From positions 1,384,181,723-1,384,245,722 of the forward strand of contig OX336388.2 in NCBI GenBank assembly GCA_946902985.2: a stretch of 64,000 nucleotides of DNA, read 5' to 3'. The position numbers were made by a program, and so were the translations under genes. Of the stretch, positions 11,482 to 22,329 are shown in pieces (positions within the stretch are counted from its first letter, which is position 1; each line of letters starts with the position of its first letter). The DNA comes from Meconema thalassinum (taxonomy: Eukaryota > Arthropoda > Insecta > Orthoptera > Tettigoniidae). A model generated the notes under the pieces. That model was not told where the DNA came from. It did no database searches and saw only the letters and a list, made by a program, of their open reading frames with translations.

Positions 11482-11803
11482 ACTTGAGCAGCGACAACTG
11501 ACTCAGCATGACCTCCACGAACACCATTCATAGACATACACATTTTGTAATCATCGCTCGTATTGATAGCAGTTTCGTACTTATCGCTGTTGCCAACAAA
11601 AAGAAATAATAATTATTCCACTTGTCTGTAACATGTTTTACAGTTCGCTTTCTAACCTGTGTAAATAAACTCTGATTGTTGTACTCACAATATGCCAATG
11701 ACCTGAACAGACAATTACCGTCGACTTTAATCTTTATAAAATTTGTAATTGAGGGTCGCCTCTCATTCATCATAATATGATTCATTGTATTGATTGAGCA
11801 CAC
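11470..11803 (-). pseudogene. OTU cysteine protease domain relic
   Basis: The minus strand reads ITNFIKIKVDGNCLFRSLAY, then NQSLFTQVRKRTVKHVTDKW. After a -1 shift it continues YETAINTSDDYKMCMSMNG and VRGGHAESVVAAQVCKMDIY. DGNC with the nucleophile Cys and the later GGHAE region are typical of OTU-fold deubiquitinase-like proteases. OTU domains are known cargo of Helentron-type Helitrons. Here the OTU relic abuts the Rep N-terminal stretch directly: the OTU frame ends where the NGYLFVDYY frame begins. The order OTU then Rep may be original or the product of a deletion. Confidence 0.75.
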
Positions 11804-12106
11804 AACCTATAAGGACGAATGATGAAACGAAAAGAAGACAGTTTGTAGCTAGTGAGACCAAAGAATATATATCAGAAAGATCGGATACACAATACAAAAT
11901 GGCGGTTCCAACATTCATCTCTAGCGGCATCTTCGTGAAATTAGTTGTCTTTCGTATACAGTATTTGTTGTCATTCAAAGAGATGTTGACATGACAGTGT
12001 CATTAGCAAAATGACTGCTGATTGTGCATGAGCATTTCAGTCTCAATCCATTCTTTGAGAAGTTTTAATTAAATGATGTGCACAGAATCCCCTTCTACTT
12101 ATTGTG
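11804..12106. other. No recognisable feature
   Basis: Short spacer upstream (in the minus sense) of the OTU relic. It may include the 5' part of the Helitron, but no 5' terminus was recognised. Confidence 0.4.
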
Positions 12107-12220
12107 TGGATACATGCGACATTAGCGCCCGAGTGGAACAGGTAGAAGTTAACGATACCATGTATGGATACATGCGACATTAGCACCCGAGTGGAGCAGG
12201 TAGAAGTTAACGATATCATG
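12107..12220. repeat. Two-copy tandem repeat, 58-bp period
   Basis: TGGATACATGCGACATTAGC begins at 12,107 and again at 12,165. The units differ at a few bases only (GCGCCC/GCACCC, GGAACA/GGAGCA). No known family was recognised. Confidence 0.85.
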
Positions 12221-12690
12221 ACGTAATTAAGAACTCTCTGTCAATATCAAGTTAGATTTATTATTGGGGAGGCGTTGAATATCATGATACAATTTTAGTC
12301 GTTGTCGCCTAGCGACAATATATCCGTCAAGTCATTCGATTTTATTTTCGTGAGACCTTGAAGGAAGAAATATTCGCAATTATTTTAATACTCGAATGAT
12401 ATAATAAAGTAAGTTGGATATCAATCGACGGTGTTTGACGGGCATTACATTTTAAGACAACAAACGTCGTCGTAGCGCAAATACTTCCCGAGATATTTCA
12501 GTTTTAGTAAAGGGTGAAATTTTTTGAAAACTATTTTAATATATAAGATAAACCGAAATGATTGCCCCTAAAACGTCACAACACATCGTTGCACATTCCT
12601 TTCTCGATTTTTCAACGGGCAGTGGTATGTTGCAGGCGCTGGAAAGTGAGATATTCAAATTGTAATCAGATATCCTTAGTGCTTCACTAC
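12221..12690. other. No recognisable feature
   Basis: AT-rich spacer before a SINE. GTAGCGCAAATACTTCCCGA suggests an old transposon internal region, but nothing can be named. Confidence 0.4.
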
Positions 12691-13070
12691 AGGGTGAGTT
12701 AGCCGTGGTCGTTACTGCGTGGCTGTAGGCAATCGCTCACATCCGGGAGGCGAGGAGGTTCGAATCTCCCCGCCAGCAACCTCGAAGGTGGTCTTCTGTG
12801 GTTTCCCATCTTCCTTCCAGGCAAATGCCGGGGTAGGTCCCTAACTATAGGCCACAGCCGCTACCTTCCAATTCCTCGTCCTTACATTGACACTTTCCTC
12901 CCCAGACAACACTCCACAAGCGACGGTACTTGTAGCTCACCCCATGGGTGTCCGTATAGAATCAGCTTCAAACTCTGTCGAGCCGAACATGTCCTCGAAC
13001 ACTCCCGGCACTAAAAGCCATACGGTACGCTTAAAATAAAATAAAAAAATAAAATAAAATAAAAAAAGTG
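12691..13070 (+). repeat. SINE family C with (AAAAT)n tail
   Basis: A tRNA-like head with TAGCCGTGGTCGTTAC and B-box GGTTCGAATCTCCCCG (near 12,756) is followed by a body with TTTCCCATCTTCCTTCC and GGCAAATGCCGG. A downstream block contains GTAGCTCACCCCATGGGTG and GAGCCGAACATGTCC. It ends with (AAAAT)n at 13,036-13,068. A minus-strand fragment of the same body is at 13,358-13,489. Confidence 0.75.
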
Positions 13071-13357
13071 CTTCACTGCAGTATTTATGTATTAGTATCA
13101 ATGTGTGTGCATGTCTCATCATAACTAGTATTGACAACGCAAATACTCTATTTAGAGGAGAGTTATTAAACTAACGAACACAAGTAAAATAAAATTGATA
13201 CATTTTTATAACTAGATAATTTTATATACCGTATATAAATCTATGTTGTCCATAATTGTTAAATACAAATGCGACAAAACTAGTAAAGGTCTTAAGTGAA
13301 CATGATCTGATGTTAGATTTAGATAGCTAGCATCATAGTTTTATTTATTTAGTGTAT

Positions 13358-13489
13358 GCATTTTAGTTCTGGGAGTGTCCGAAGACATGTTCGGCTCGCC
13401 AGAGTTTTTAGCTGCTTCTATGCGGACACCCATGGGGTGAGCTACAAGTACCATCGCGTGTGGATGAGATGAAATGAATGAAGATGAAT
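13358..13489 (-). repeat. SINE family C fragment
   Basis: Reverse complement of the 3' body of the copy at 12.7 kb. It shares GAACATGTC, GTGTCCGCATAG and CACCCCATGGGTGTCC. It runs into a family D SINE fragment in the same orientation. Confidence 0.65.
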
Positions 13490-13745
13490 GAGCAAGTTCA
13501 ATTTCAAGTAGTTCCAACTTTGGCTTAGCAGATGCCACTGACACCTAGTGGCGAACTTGATAGAGCGTTTCTAACAAAATATAACCTACACATTTAGCTA
13601 CACATTACCAATTATTGTAATGGTATGTTCTTTTTCATAAATCTATGACATGGCTTTACTTACTGAAGGATTTTAAAAATCCGAACGGATTTGAAACTAC
13701 GATCCTGGGCGTAGCATTTCAGCATGCTACTGACTACATAGTACG
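13490..13745 (-). repeat. SINE family D, diverged copy
   Basis: Minus-strand copy with CAAGTAGTTCCAACTTTGG, ATAACCTAC, TCTATGACATGG and a degenerate tRNA-like head (GCATGCTACTGACTACATAG). It parallels the better copies at 41.1 and 63.4 kb. Confidence 0.6.
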
Positions 13746-14667
13746 TTCTAAGTTTTTGACGTTCTTTTGGAGGGCAGTGACTGTTAGTGGGTGTCATTGT
13801 AGGTTTGGTAGTATATTGTAGAGCTATTATATCTTGTATAGATTTGGATCTGATGATGCTCACTTGACAAGCAAAACATGTCATCCCTTAGCTTTCTCCC
13901 TCTTGCGGAGTCTAAAATATATATAGGATATATTTTAATGACTTGTAATTTTTCAGGTTATTTTTTGCATGGCTCAGTTATTGGAATTATACAGTGTTGA
14001 CCGACTGAAGAGTTGTAATATCAACGATCTGATGATGTTCGCTGGACGAACGAAATATTTAATACAATTAACTTCCTTTTTGAGGGGTGTATAAAAAGAA
14101 TATTCTATAATTAATCCACGTAATTTTTCCTGGTTGCAGGTGTGAGTAGAGAAGTGTTATTATCCGACCGATTTCATTGAGCACATGAAAGTGATAAGCG
14201 ACTGAAAATTAATTAAATGTTTCTATTTTTATGATATGATTTACAATTATCTTGTTGGGGAACTCCTTTCTGTTGGCGACATTTCACATAAGCTGTGGTG
14301 ATAGATTTGATCTGTCTAGAACCGCTGGACGTTGAGAAATGTCAATAAGAGGTTGCCCCAGTTTACAGTGCTAGCGTTGTATCAAATCGGACTTCTTTTC
14401 AGCAACTGGAGACGCCCAAGGTGAATGGTAGTTCGCCATAAAACTCTTTTATGATCCTCTGCCGAAGAAGCTTACCAGGTTGTATTTTCTTTTGCTTAGC
14501 GACATAACGATATTTACAGCAAGGCTGGCAGTGACAGCATTATATATCGTAGTCCATTTCTTCGTGCTCAAGAATCTGGTGTGCACGTTAGTTCTGTATT
14601 CTGTCTGCAACTGTGACAATATGTAACATGAATTGAAATTATTTTCGAGAACTGTAAATATGATACG
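13746..14667. other. No recognisable gene
   Basis: AT-rich DNA. GATCTGATGATG occurs twice (about 13,850 and 14,029) before GACAAGC/GACGAAC-type stretches, hinting at two old copies of one repeat end. Confidence 0.4.
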
Positions 14668-15007
14668 CATGCAGAATGCATTTCAAGTCCTTGTCCGTCA
14701 CGCGGCGTTGCCGTACTCATTAAACCGAGCACCACGACTGTGAGAACAGTTGCAGATATTCAGATATCGCAGGTTTAAACTGGGCGCGAAATACTAGCTA
14801 TCAGTGCATTCTATAACAATATATAACATGAATTGAAAAAAAAATGACACGAGCCTTGCAGTAGTCGCATATGATGTGTAACATCTGACATGTAATCCTA
14901 CACGTATACTACACAGCTTGGACATTATTAAGATGTTAATTTACGCTCCGTTTTCATACTGGTACTATGATGAATGTATAGATTGAATTGGAGATATGCT
15001 ACTGTCA
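14668..15007 (+). repeat. Interspersed repeat K
   Basis: Its first 127 bp (GCATTTCAAGTCCTTGTCCG, CACGCGGCGTTGCCGTACTC) recur almost unchanged at 16,416-16,540. Its second half (GTAACATCTGACATG, TACGCTCCGTTTTCATACTG) recurs in reverse orientation at 51,071-51,290. It is interrupted or followed at about 15,008 by a SINE. It has no coding content. Confidence 0.7.
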
Positions 15008-15218
15008 CACTTGTGGCGCAGCGGTCAAGCTGTTAGTCTCTCACCAAGGTAGACCGCGTTCGATTCCCGGTCAATACATGTGAGATTTTCGAATTGAAAT
15101 GCCATGTCCTGTGGTTCGCATTCCACGTAAAAGGGAGGTACTGTGGATCGTGACCGTGAGATTAACGGTCACACAAAACCACAAGCTTCCTTCCTTCCTT
15201 CCTTCCTTCCTTCCTTTT
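15008..15218 (+). repeat. SINE family H with (CTTC)n tail
   Basis: The tRNA-like head has A-box TGGCGCAGCGGTCAAG and B-box GTTCGATTCCCGGTC. The body includes AAATGCCATGTCCTGTGG and ATTCCACGTAAAAGGGAGG. The tail is (TTCC)n at 15,185-15,217. A 5'-truncated relative is at 48,207-48,330. Confidence 0.75.
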
Positions 15219-15327
15219 ACATGAATAATTCATAATAACAAAGTGACATACAACGTCGACTGTACTCTGAAATACTGTGTGCACACTCCTCAGTAACTAT
15301 AACATTCATTATTCTCAAGGCTCTCAT

Positions 15328-15674
15328 ACAATTCGTCGTGAAAATCCACAGCCTGCTTCCAGTCTCCGACCGGGTCAGGAATGGAATGAATGAAGCCCCC
15401 ATCTAGCGGCGAGGATATGAACTGTGCCGGCTGCCGAGGTCTGACGCACTCCTCTGGGGCAATGATTAAATGAATGACAGATGAAATGAAATGACAGTGG
15501 AGAGTGTTGCTGGAATGAAATTGTGACAGGGAAAACCGGAGTACCCGGGGAAAAACCTGTCTGCCTCCGTTTTGTCCAGCACAGATCTCACATGGAGTGA
15601 CTGGGATTTGAACCACGGGCCCAGCGGTGAGAGGCCGGCGTGCTGCCGCCTAAGCCACGGAGACAATTCGTCGT
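15328..15674 (-). repeat. SINE family B with 12-bp target duplication
   Basis: A minus-strand SINE (15,340-15,662) is flanked by ACAATTCGTCGT on both sides (15,328-15,339 and 15,663-15,674). The tRNA-like head has A-box TGGCTTAGGCGGCAGC and B-box GGTTCAAATCCCAGTC. The second copy, in the opposite orientation, is 1.1 kb downstream. Both contain GCACAGTTCATATCCTCGCC near the 3' end. Confidence 0.9.
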
Positions 15675-16100
15675 AAACAATCAAAACATGGCTTCCTACA
15701 ATCATGAAATGACCTAGTCTCACAAAGTATGAAAATACAGCTTTTATTCCACTCATATAACAACATTCTGTTATTCATTACTCACCCACAGTTTGACAAT
15801 AATGACGCTTACTTAAATGTCATTTGTCGTCTTTATTTTATCATACACTCAACAACATTAGTCTCAAGTTTTCACTTCCTACCCGATGTGATATTCAACC
15901 TTGAACGTGAAGCTTCATAAACTGCTCAATGACAAATGAAAGTCGGTGAAACATTTGCCACTGTGCTCGTTAAACCAGTGCCTGCTAAATGCACTGCCGA
16001 CTGGATTACCATAACATTCTCGCGCTACAGAGCACACACTGCCTTGTTTCCAATACACGCATTTTCAATTGTACAAAAATCACGCTGCCTTTGCATGGTA
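15675..16100. other. No recognisable gene
   Basis: Spacer between SINE B and a minisatellite. No coding signature was recognised. Confidence 0.4.
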
Positions 16101-16323
16101 CCACTGCTAGATAATACACTTCCGTTTGATCGATCGAGCGGGCAGTGCATACATCCGTTGTCCACCACTGCCAGCTAGTACACTTCCGTTTGATCGATTG
16201 AGCGGGCAGTGCATACTTCCGTTGTTCACCACTGCCAGCTAGTACACTTCCGTTTGATCGATCGAGCGGGCAGTGCATACTTCCGTTTGATCCACCACTG
16301 CCAGCTCGATCGTTCCGATCCAC
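16101..16323. repeat. Minisatellite, about 66-bp unit, three copies
   Basis: CACTTCCGTTTGATCGAT plus GAGCGGGCAGTGCATAC repeats at about 16,122, 16,183 and 16,248, with CCACCACTGCCAGCT between units. Each unit contains the inverted pair CACTGCC / GGCAGTG, so each can fold. Confidence 0.85.
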
Positions 16324-16415
16324 TTCCGTCCCCAATTTTCAAAATCACTCCCACAAAACTATCCAGTAACCGAGCGGAAAGATGTTACACATCAATTATC
16401 TTCGAGATGTTACGC

Positions 16416-16540
16416 ATGGAGAATGCATTTCATGTCCTTGTCCGTCACGCGGCGTTGCCGTACTCATTACACCGAGCACCACGACCGTGAGAACAGTTGC
16501 AGAAATTCAGATATCGCAGGTTTAAACCGGGCGCAGACAG
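16416..16540 (+). repeat. Interspersed repeat K, 5' block
   Basis: Direct copy of 14,668-14,794 (GCATTTCATGTCCTTGTCCG, CACGCGGCGTTGCCGTACTC, CAGATATCGCAGGTTTAAAC) with about 5% differences. It continues into a family E SINE body. Confidence 0.75.
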
Positions 16541-17155
16541 TGGCTATCCTGACAAATGCCGGGATATTATCTTAATTCAAATCCCGGGCACCTACCTTAT
16601 CCCTGTCCCTTATAATACAGATACATACACTGCTGAAGTCATCTCAGAAATACAAGCTATCAGACAAGTTCAACACACCCAACTACATGAGGCTGATAAC
16701 CAATTAATTAACAACATTACCTTATTTCAAGCGCCGCCTCCGTGGCTTAGGCGGCAGCACGCCGGCCTCTCACCGCTGGGTCCATGGTTCAAATCCCGGT
16801 CACTCCATGTGAGATCTGTGCTGGACAAAACGGAGGCAGACAGGTTTTTCTCCGGGTACTCCGGTTTTCCCTGTCAAAATTTCATTCCAGCAACACTCTC
16901 CACTATCATTCCATTTCATCTGTCATTCATTTAATCATTGCCCCAGAGGAGTGCGTCAGGCCTCGGCAGCCGGCACAGTTCATATCCTCGCCGCTAGATG
17001 GGGGCTTCATTCATTCCATTCCTGACCCGGTCGGAGACTGGAAGCAGGCTGTGGATTTTCATTTTTCACCTTATTTCAAGCCCCGGAGCACCTACCTTAT
17101 CTCTGTCCCTAATGCAGTTACACACACTGCTACAGTCATCACATAAATACAGGTT
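16541..17155 (+). repeat. SINE family E split by a SINE B insertion
   Basis: The E body (GACAAATGCCGGGATA, CACCTACCTTATCCCTGTCC, AAGTCATCTCAGAAATAC) is interrupted at 16,733-17,067 by a complete SINE B. After the insertion a second E-like stretch appears (GGAGCACCTACCTTATCTCTG, CAGTCATCACATAAATACAG), so two E fragments may have been joined before the insertion. Confidence 0.6.
16719..17081 (+). repeat. SINE family B with perfect 14-bp target duplication
   Basis: The element 16,733-17,067 is flanked by ACCTTATTTCAAGC at 16,719-16,732 and 17,068-17,081. The head has A-box TGGCTTAGGCGGCAGC and B-box GGTTCAAATCCCGGTC. The body contains GGACAAAACGGAGGCAGAC and GGAGTGCGTCAGGCCTCGGC. The tail is short and T-rich. 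The perfect duplication indicates a young insertion made by LINE machinery. Confidence 0.92.
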
Positions 17156-17860
17156 ATTTTGATCGTAGGTTTTTGCGACCGGTGTCTAGTTTATCATCTA
17201 GGCTACAGGATGGAGCCGCGTTGTTTCCCGACTTTTCGTCTGTCATTGTAGCAGCCTTAATCATTGGTATAAGTTGATGTCTGTATTCAAAGTGACCGTT
17301 ATTGCCGGCCAGACGTGCTGCTTGATCAGCTTGTCGTCACGCTGCTCCCTGATTGGTCCACGCCCCTGCCAGTCACGCGCTAAGAGAACTTCCCATGTGT
17401 TGCTAAGCCTGAATCCATCTTCGCGATTGAAATTATTGGGATGCTTCACGACCTCTATTACCTCTCAAATTAACCAGTTATGAAATCCAGGAATTTTATT
17501 AACACTTTCGGCCTGATCAAATCTTATGGCGTGCCTTGCCTGAACATGCTGACAAGGCTATCGACCAGTATGAATGAATTTTGTGTGGCCTCCATAGAGT
17601 GCTGGTGAATATGAAACAAATGCTCTAGATGTTTCGCCCACTGGAAACGATAATGACCATTACCATATCTTTCAAAGTCTGCCCATTGTTGACCTACTAG
17701 TCGTTAAAGTTGTACAATAAATGAACGGGTAATTTGATCAAGGTTAAAAGCTTGAGTAAAATTTCAGTTTTCATTTCAAAATGCAGGACAGAAAATTATG
17801 TAAATAGGAACATTAGGTGGGCAATGAATGTAGGAAGTTGTTGGTCCTCACTCACGCACC
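17156..17860. other. No recognisable gene
   Basis: Mixed-composition DNA with no coding signature and no repeat shared with the rest of the window that I could see. Confidence 0.4.
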
Positions 17861-17980
17861 TCTGGGAGTGGATGTACAGTACTTCGGCACAGCGCAACGT
17901 GACAATGAGAGGATTGCTCACGCAAGCAGTGGAACAAAGTTGAGTTGTGATGTGTTGTGTTATTCAAAGAGATAAATCTA
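17861..17980 (+). repeat. Repeat J, copy 1 (120 bp)
   Basis: The 120 bp from TCTGGGAGTGGATGTACAG to GAGATAAATCTA recur at 23,643-23,762 with one visible difference. Flanks differ. The nature of the sequence is unknown. Confidence 0.9.
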
Positions 17981-18234
17981 GCGTTTCATTTAATCATTTG
18001 CTCGATAATAATTTACATTACATTTTATGTATTGTTCGATTTGAACAACTCCAATCATCAGTGACGATAAAGAGAGCCCGTGCGAACAAATGTTGACTCA
18101 TGCCTATTTCAATTGAAATGCATTTCAAGGGTCAACGTCTAGTTGTTCTCTAAAAGTGGTGTACCTTCTAGATTTAGTTTTTGTTGCTAATTCATTTGGG
18201 TGTTTACAATTTGTCGGTGTTTTTCCTTTGTCTG

Positions 18235-18535
18235 AAATGGTGTTTGTAGTTGCCATGCCGGTGAGGATTGGGGAGGATGCGTTCGTGGCCGTTAGTTAGG
18301 AACCATTCCGGCAATTGCCTGGAGTAGAAGTGGGAAACCACGGAAACCCACTTCTAGGATGGCTGAGGTGAGAATCGAACCTACATCTTCTCAGTTTTTC
18401 CTCACGTAGCTGAGTGTACCCCGTTCCAGCCCTCAAAGCAGAATTAAGTTTCTTGGCAAAACAAGGAATAGAAACCGGACCTCCGGGTTGACAACCAAGA
18501 ATGCTAGCCACTACACCAGGAATTTGACAAACTAG
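18235..18535 (-). repeat. tRNA-headed SINE copy (56-kb type)
   Basis: The reverse complement shows a B-box region with CCGGTTTCTATTCC, the body GAGGAAAAACTGAGAAG, GAAGTGGGTTTCCGTGG and GGCAATTGCCGGAATGG. It matches the copies at 330-623 and 56,095-56,490. Confidence 0.65.
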
Positions 18536-18804
18536 CTATTTTCTTTTTAACTTTGATATAATTTTTGGCTGGGATTAGCGTAGACAGTTATGCGTCCACA
18601 AATTTCCGACACTTAGTTAACAACAAGTATATAAGCGCACTTATGTCCCACTCGTTGAAGCTTGCGCGATCACCACACACACATTTCAGAAGATACGGTA
18701 CTTATAATAGACGAAAACAAAATTATGTCCATGATTCTACGGTTTGGTTCTGCAACATCACAACAAGATTATTTTGAATGCCATTTCTTTAATGCTTGCA
18801 ACTG

Positions 18805-19081
18805 ACTGTGTAGCAGAGCTGTAACGTTCTTGCCTGCTGCGCCCAAGGTTACAGGATCGAGTCCTGGCACATAAGTTGGCATTCGAGGGTGCGAAAGTAC
18901 GAGTGAGCCGTGTCATAGATTTACTGGCTCGTCTCTAAAAGCCGCAGTAGTTAAAATGGGAAGTTAAACCAATAGCATTATTATTTAGATTTACTGGCAC
19001 GTTAATGATCCCTTTTTGAGCAAAATTCCAGCACCCTGGCTTCTCTAAAAGCGTAAACAGTAAAAATGGACGTAAAACCAA

Positions 19082-19127
<46 letters not shown>
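18805..19127 (+). repeat. SINE family A with internal duplication and (ATT)n tail
   Basis: The head contains a weak A-box and a GGATCGAGTCCTGG B-box, followed by GGCATTCGAGGGTGCGAAAG. The 3' block ATTTACTGGC...TCTCTAAAAGC...AACCAATA appears twice, each followed by an ATT run (near 18,980 and 19,081-19,125). Five other copies lie in the window. Confidence 0.75.
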
Positions 19128-19199
19128 TTCGCATGCGCTTACACATTCTCAGCATACCTAATTGCTGGAAAGAAAACATTTACAATCCCAGATAAAAAC

Positions 19200-20620
19200 A
19201 AGAAGTTCCGTGAAGAGCTATACAGCCTACTTTTCATGCCAATGATTATTCTACAGTATATGAACCTATCTAGAATAATGACGAAATTAAGTTGGTAATA
19301 TCGAAATATCTAATTAGTTCAAAATATACCTGGTATAATGTAGCCTAATAGAGCACTACAGTTGGCAGCCCTGGTGACTGAATATATTCTTAGTTCCACC
19401 TCTTAAGGTACAGAATACAAAATTTGGTTGAAGTCCAATGGACGTTACATGCAGTTAGACACTGGATCTATCAGCACGCGTAAAAGCATGTTGCCAACAA
19501 TACCATGCGTGTGCTGGTCAGAAATAATCTGAATTATTATATCTTGTTGTGCCAATTTTGGATGAAATCCATTTGTTAGTATAGAAGTTACATGTATTTT
19601 AAAATTGGACATATCAGCAGGCATAGAATTATGATGGCAGCACCGCCTTGTATTAATTACTCCAAATTAATCTAGAGTCAGGTGCTATACGTGTGCAAAG
19701 TATAGAGCTGTTGGCTTGCATACTTTCTGATATATTGATATTAGGGTAAAAAGAATATAGACAGCATTTATTAACAGTTGGCAGCCCTGATTGCACTTAA
19801 CAATACTTATAGTCATATCTGTTATGGTACACATTGCACATACGAAATTTGGTTGAAATCCAACTGATAGTATAGAAGTTACATGTATTTAAAAATTGGT
19901 ACTATCAGCAGGCTTATAATCATGTTGGTAGAACTGACGAATATAAGTTACTCCAAATTAATCTAAAATGTCAGAATATACGTGTGCATAGTTTAAAGCT
20001 GTTGGCTTGCATACTTTCTGATATATTGGTATTTGGATTTTAAAAAATAGAGAGAGCAATTATTAACAGTTGGCAGCCCTGGTGGCTCTTAAGAATACGC
20101 TCAGTCATATCAGTTTATGTACAGATATTACATACAAAATTTGGTTGAAATCCAGTTGATAGTGTAGAAGTTATATGCATTTAAACATTGGACCTATCAG
20201 AAGGCTTAAAATTATTTTGGCAACACTGTCATAGTTAGCCTCCTGGAAATTAAACTAAAATAGTATTATCTACATGTGTGCCAATTTCGGAATAGCTCCC
20301 ATGCATACCTTGCAGGATATCCAACATGGAGCTCAAATTTCTAGTGCGTTTTTTCAACAGTTGGTAGCACTGACATCATTTTCAAATATGGAAGTGAGCT
20401 ATTCCGGTGCACATCTTTACTCATACTAAATTTGGTTTGATTGCTGCAGCCGTTTAGGAGTTGATGGGGGGGGGGGGGGGACGACAGACACACAGCCAGC
20501 CAGACAGACAGACAGACAGAAGGACAGACAGACAGACAGACAGACAGACACACATTTTCCCGGATCGATCTCATAAGACTACTTTTTCCTCATTTTTGCA
20601 AAATGTGAAAAGTAGGCTAA
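19200..20620 (+). mobile_element. Helentron-like tandem-array element (DINE/HINE type), copy 1
   Basis: The 5' end has AGTTCCGTGAAGAGCTATAC, then AGCCTACTTTTCA (19,224-19,236). The perfect complement TGAAAAGTAGGCT stands at the 3' end (20,606-20,618). Inside are divergent monomers beginning GTTGGCAGCCCTG near 19,361, 19,777 and 20,069, with a further one near 20,360. The later spacing is about 292 bp. Near the 3' end come GCAGCCGTTTAG, a G-run (20,465), (CAGA)n to 20,550, GGATCGATCTCATAAG and a hairpin closing in GGCTAA. There is no ORF. DINE-1/HINE elements of Helentrons have central tandem repeats, a GTCT-type microsatellite and a 3' hairpin. Assignment to that class is inference. Confidence 0.75.
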
Positions 20621-20814
20621 TAAGGAGCAAATTCTCGGTTACTGCATTCCGTAGTACATATACACTTTTCCCTCACTCCTTCAGGCTTGAATAGCAACAC
20701 GAAAGTATGACTGTCGTCTTCATGATCTTAAAAACGCCTGGGCTTTATTTGTATATATTTTTAGTGTCACCGTTTACTTGGCTGCTGCATCTATTTCCAG
20801 TCTATCACACAGTT

Positions 20815-21195
20815 CTTGGTGGGTGGGTGGTTATCGTGTCGGACTACTAACCCCAAACTTGCAGGTTCGCTTCTGGCTGTGGTAAGTGATTTTTGAAAGG
20901 CAACAAAAATCTCTCCACGCATGTTATTCGTTGTTGGCATGTTAAAGAACCCATTTGAATTCAGTAGGCCGTGTTCATAATGGCAAAATTAATCTCGGGA
21001 TTTTCCGCCAACACAAAGTTCCTCCTTTCTCTACAAGAAAGCGCTATAGTGTCAAGAAAAATAGATTTCTAACCTCCTTGACTTTCATAGCGCTCCAAAG
21101 AACGACAAATATTCGACATGCAAGCTGCCCTCTGGGCGACAAAAAACAAAGTTTACACCCGGCACCGAGGCCATACGATATAATTATTATTACTA
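20815..21195 (+). repeat. tRNA-headed SINE, distinct family
   Basis: The head contains GGTGGTTATCGTGTCGGACT and B-box GGTTCGCTTCT, followed by GGTAAGTGATTTTTGAAAG. The body ends in GGCACCGAGGCCATACG with an ATTATTATTAC tail. It is the only copy I saw in the window. Confidence 0.6.
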
Positions 21196-21984
21196 GGTTT
21201 TAGTTCTTACGTGTCAAATCTCATTGTCAGTAACCCGTTGTTCGAGTCGTTTTCATTGGTGTTGGGAAACGTTACCTTTATGGTTATTAGGTAATGAACG
21301 GTTTCCAAGCTGACTTCTCTTTTGACTTCAACAATTCGTAACTTCCTGGCATCTGTGGAAGATTGCAACATTATTAATCTTTGTTTCTCCCACTAATTTG
21401 TTTGGCGATGCCCACGTCTTTTGTTTCTTTGATGGCTACTTGAAACGAAAGGATACCAGCTTCAAATTAAAGGTCCTACAGAAATTTCTAAGCTTTTGAC
21501 CGTCTCTGGAGATGAGTTGAATATCCCCTCACTATTATCTTAAGCGATTCTCCCATCCTACTGATGTGTTAACGTCTGCTACTAGTATTCAATGAGCTGA
21601 TCATGTAATTATGATGTCATCTATTCCATTCATCACCCTTTTGATGATAGACCAATTGTCATCAATGATTTGGGCGTATACTTTGTTGAGGGTGTACATT
21701 TGGTTGATGCATTTGATTATGGTAGCTAGAGCCATCAATTTGAAGACTTTTCTTGTTAATACTGTAGCATAATTGTTGTCGTGTATTTGCAGCAATCAGG
21801 ATTCTTGTAGTTGCCTCATTCCATCAAGATACCCAATATCACCCATGAATCTAGTTTCCCTGAAGTGCTAGAATCTGGATTTCGTTTCTGTTCTGTAAGG
21901 TGTTCGATTTGTGCTGTTTCCAAATGGAAATTTATGTTTAGTGTACCGGTAATAATAATAATTTGTATTCGTTTATTTAATATT
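21196..21984. other. No recognisable gene
   Basis: AT-rich DNA without a coding or repeat signature. Confidence 0.4.
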
Positions 21985-22275
21985 TTGTGTTTTTGTTCTT
22001 TGTTTTGTTTTTTTGGGTTTTGGTTTTGGGATTTTGGTTTTGTTTTGGTTTTAGTTTTGGTTTAGTTTTGTTAAAGTATGGTTTTAATTTTGGTTTTAGT
22101 TTTAGTTTTGGTTTTGGTTTTGGTTTTACCTTTGGTTTGGGTTTTACTTTTGGTTTTACTTTTGGTTTTACTTTTGGTTTTACTTTTGGTTTTACTTTTA
22201 GTTTTGGTTTTACTTTTGGTTTTACTTTGGGTTTGGGTTTTACTTTTGGTTTGGGTTTGGGTTTCGGTTTCAGTT
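21985..22275. repeat. G/T-only low-complexity tract, hexamer based
   Basis: About 290 bp built from TTTTGG, TTTTAC and TTTGGG hexamers, the clearest core being TTTTACTTTTGG. C is almost absent, so strand asymmetry is extreme. It creates open frames on both strands (repeated Thr-Lys or Leu-Val), which are not genes. Confidence 0.9.
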
Positions 22276-22329
22276 TTGTTTACAGGTGATATATTCAAAA
22301 AGAACATGTCCACCTCGTGAAGTAGTGAT

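Noticed and set aside
15290..17146. Similar frames at 15.3 and 16.8 kb as paralogous proteins
   Set aside because: They are the SINE B copies read in frame.
20461..20694. Asp-Arg-Gln-Thr repeat protein
   Set aside because: It is the (CAGA)n microsatellite of a non-coding element; the same happens at 55.0 kb.
22078..22320. Open frames on both strands of the G/T tract
   Set aside because: They are the product of a hexamer repeat; the encoded Leu/Val and Thr/Lys runs have no protein-like content.
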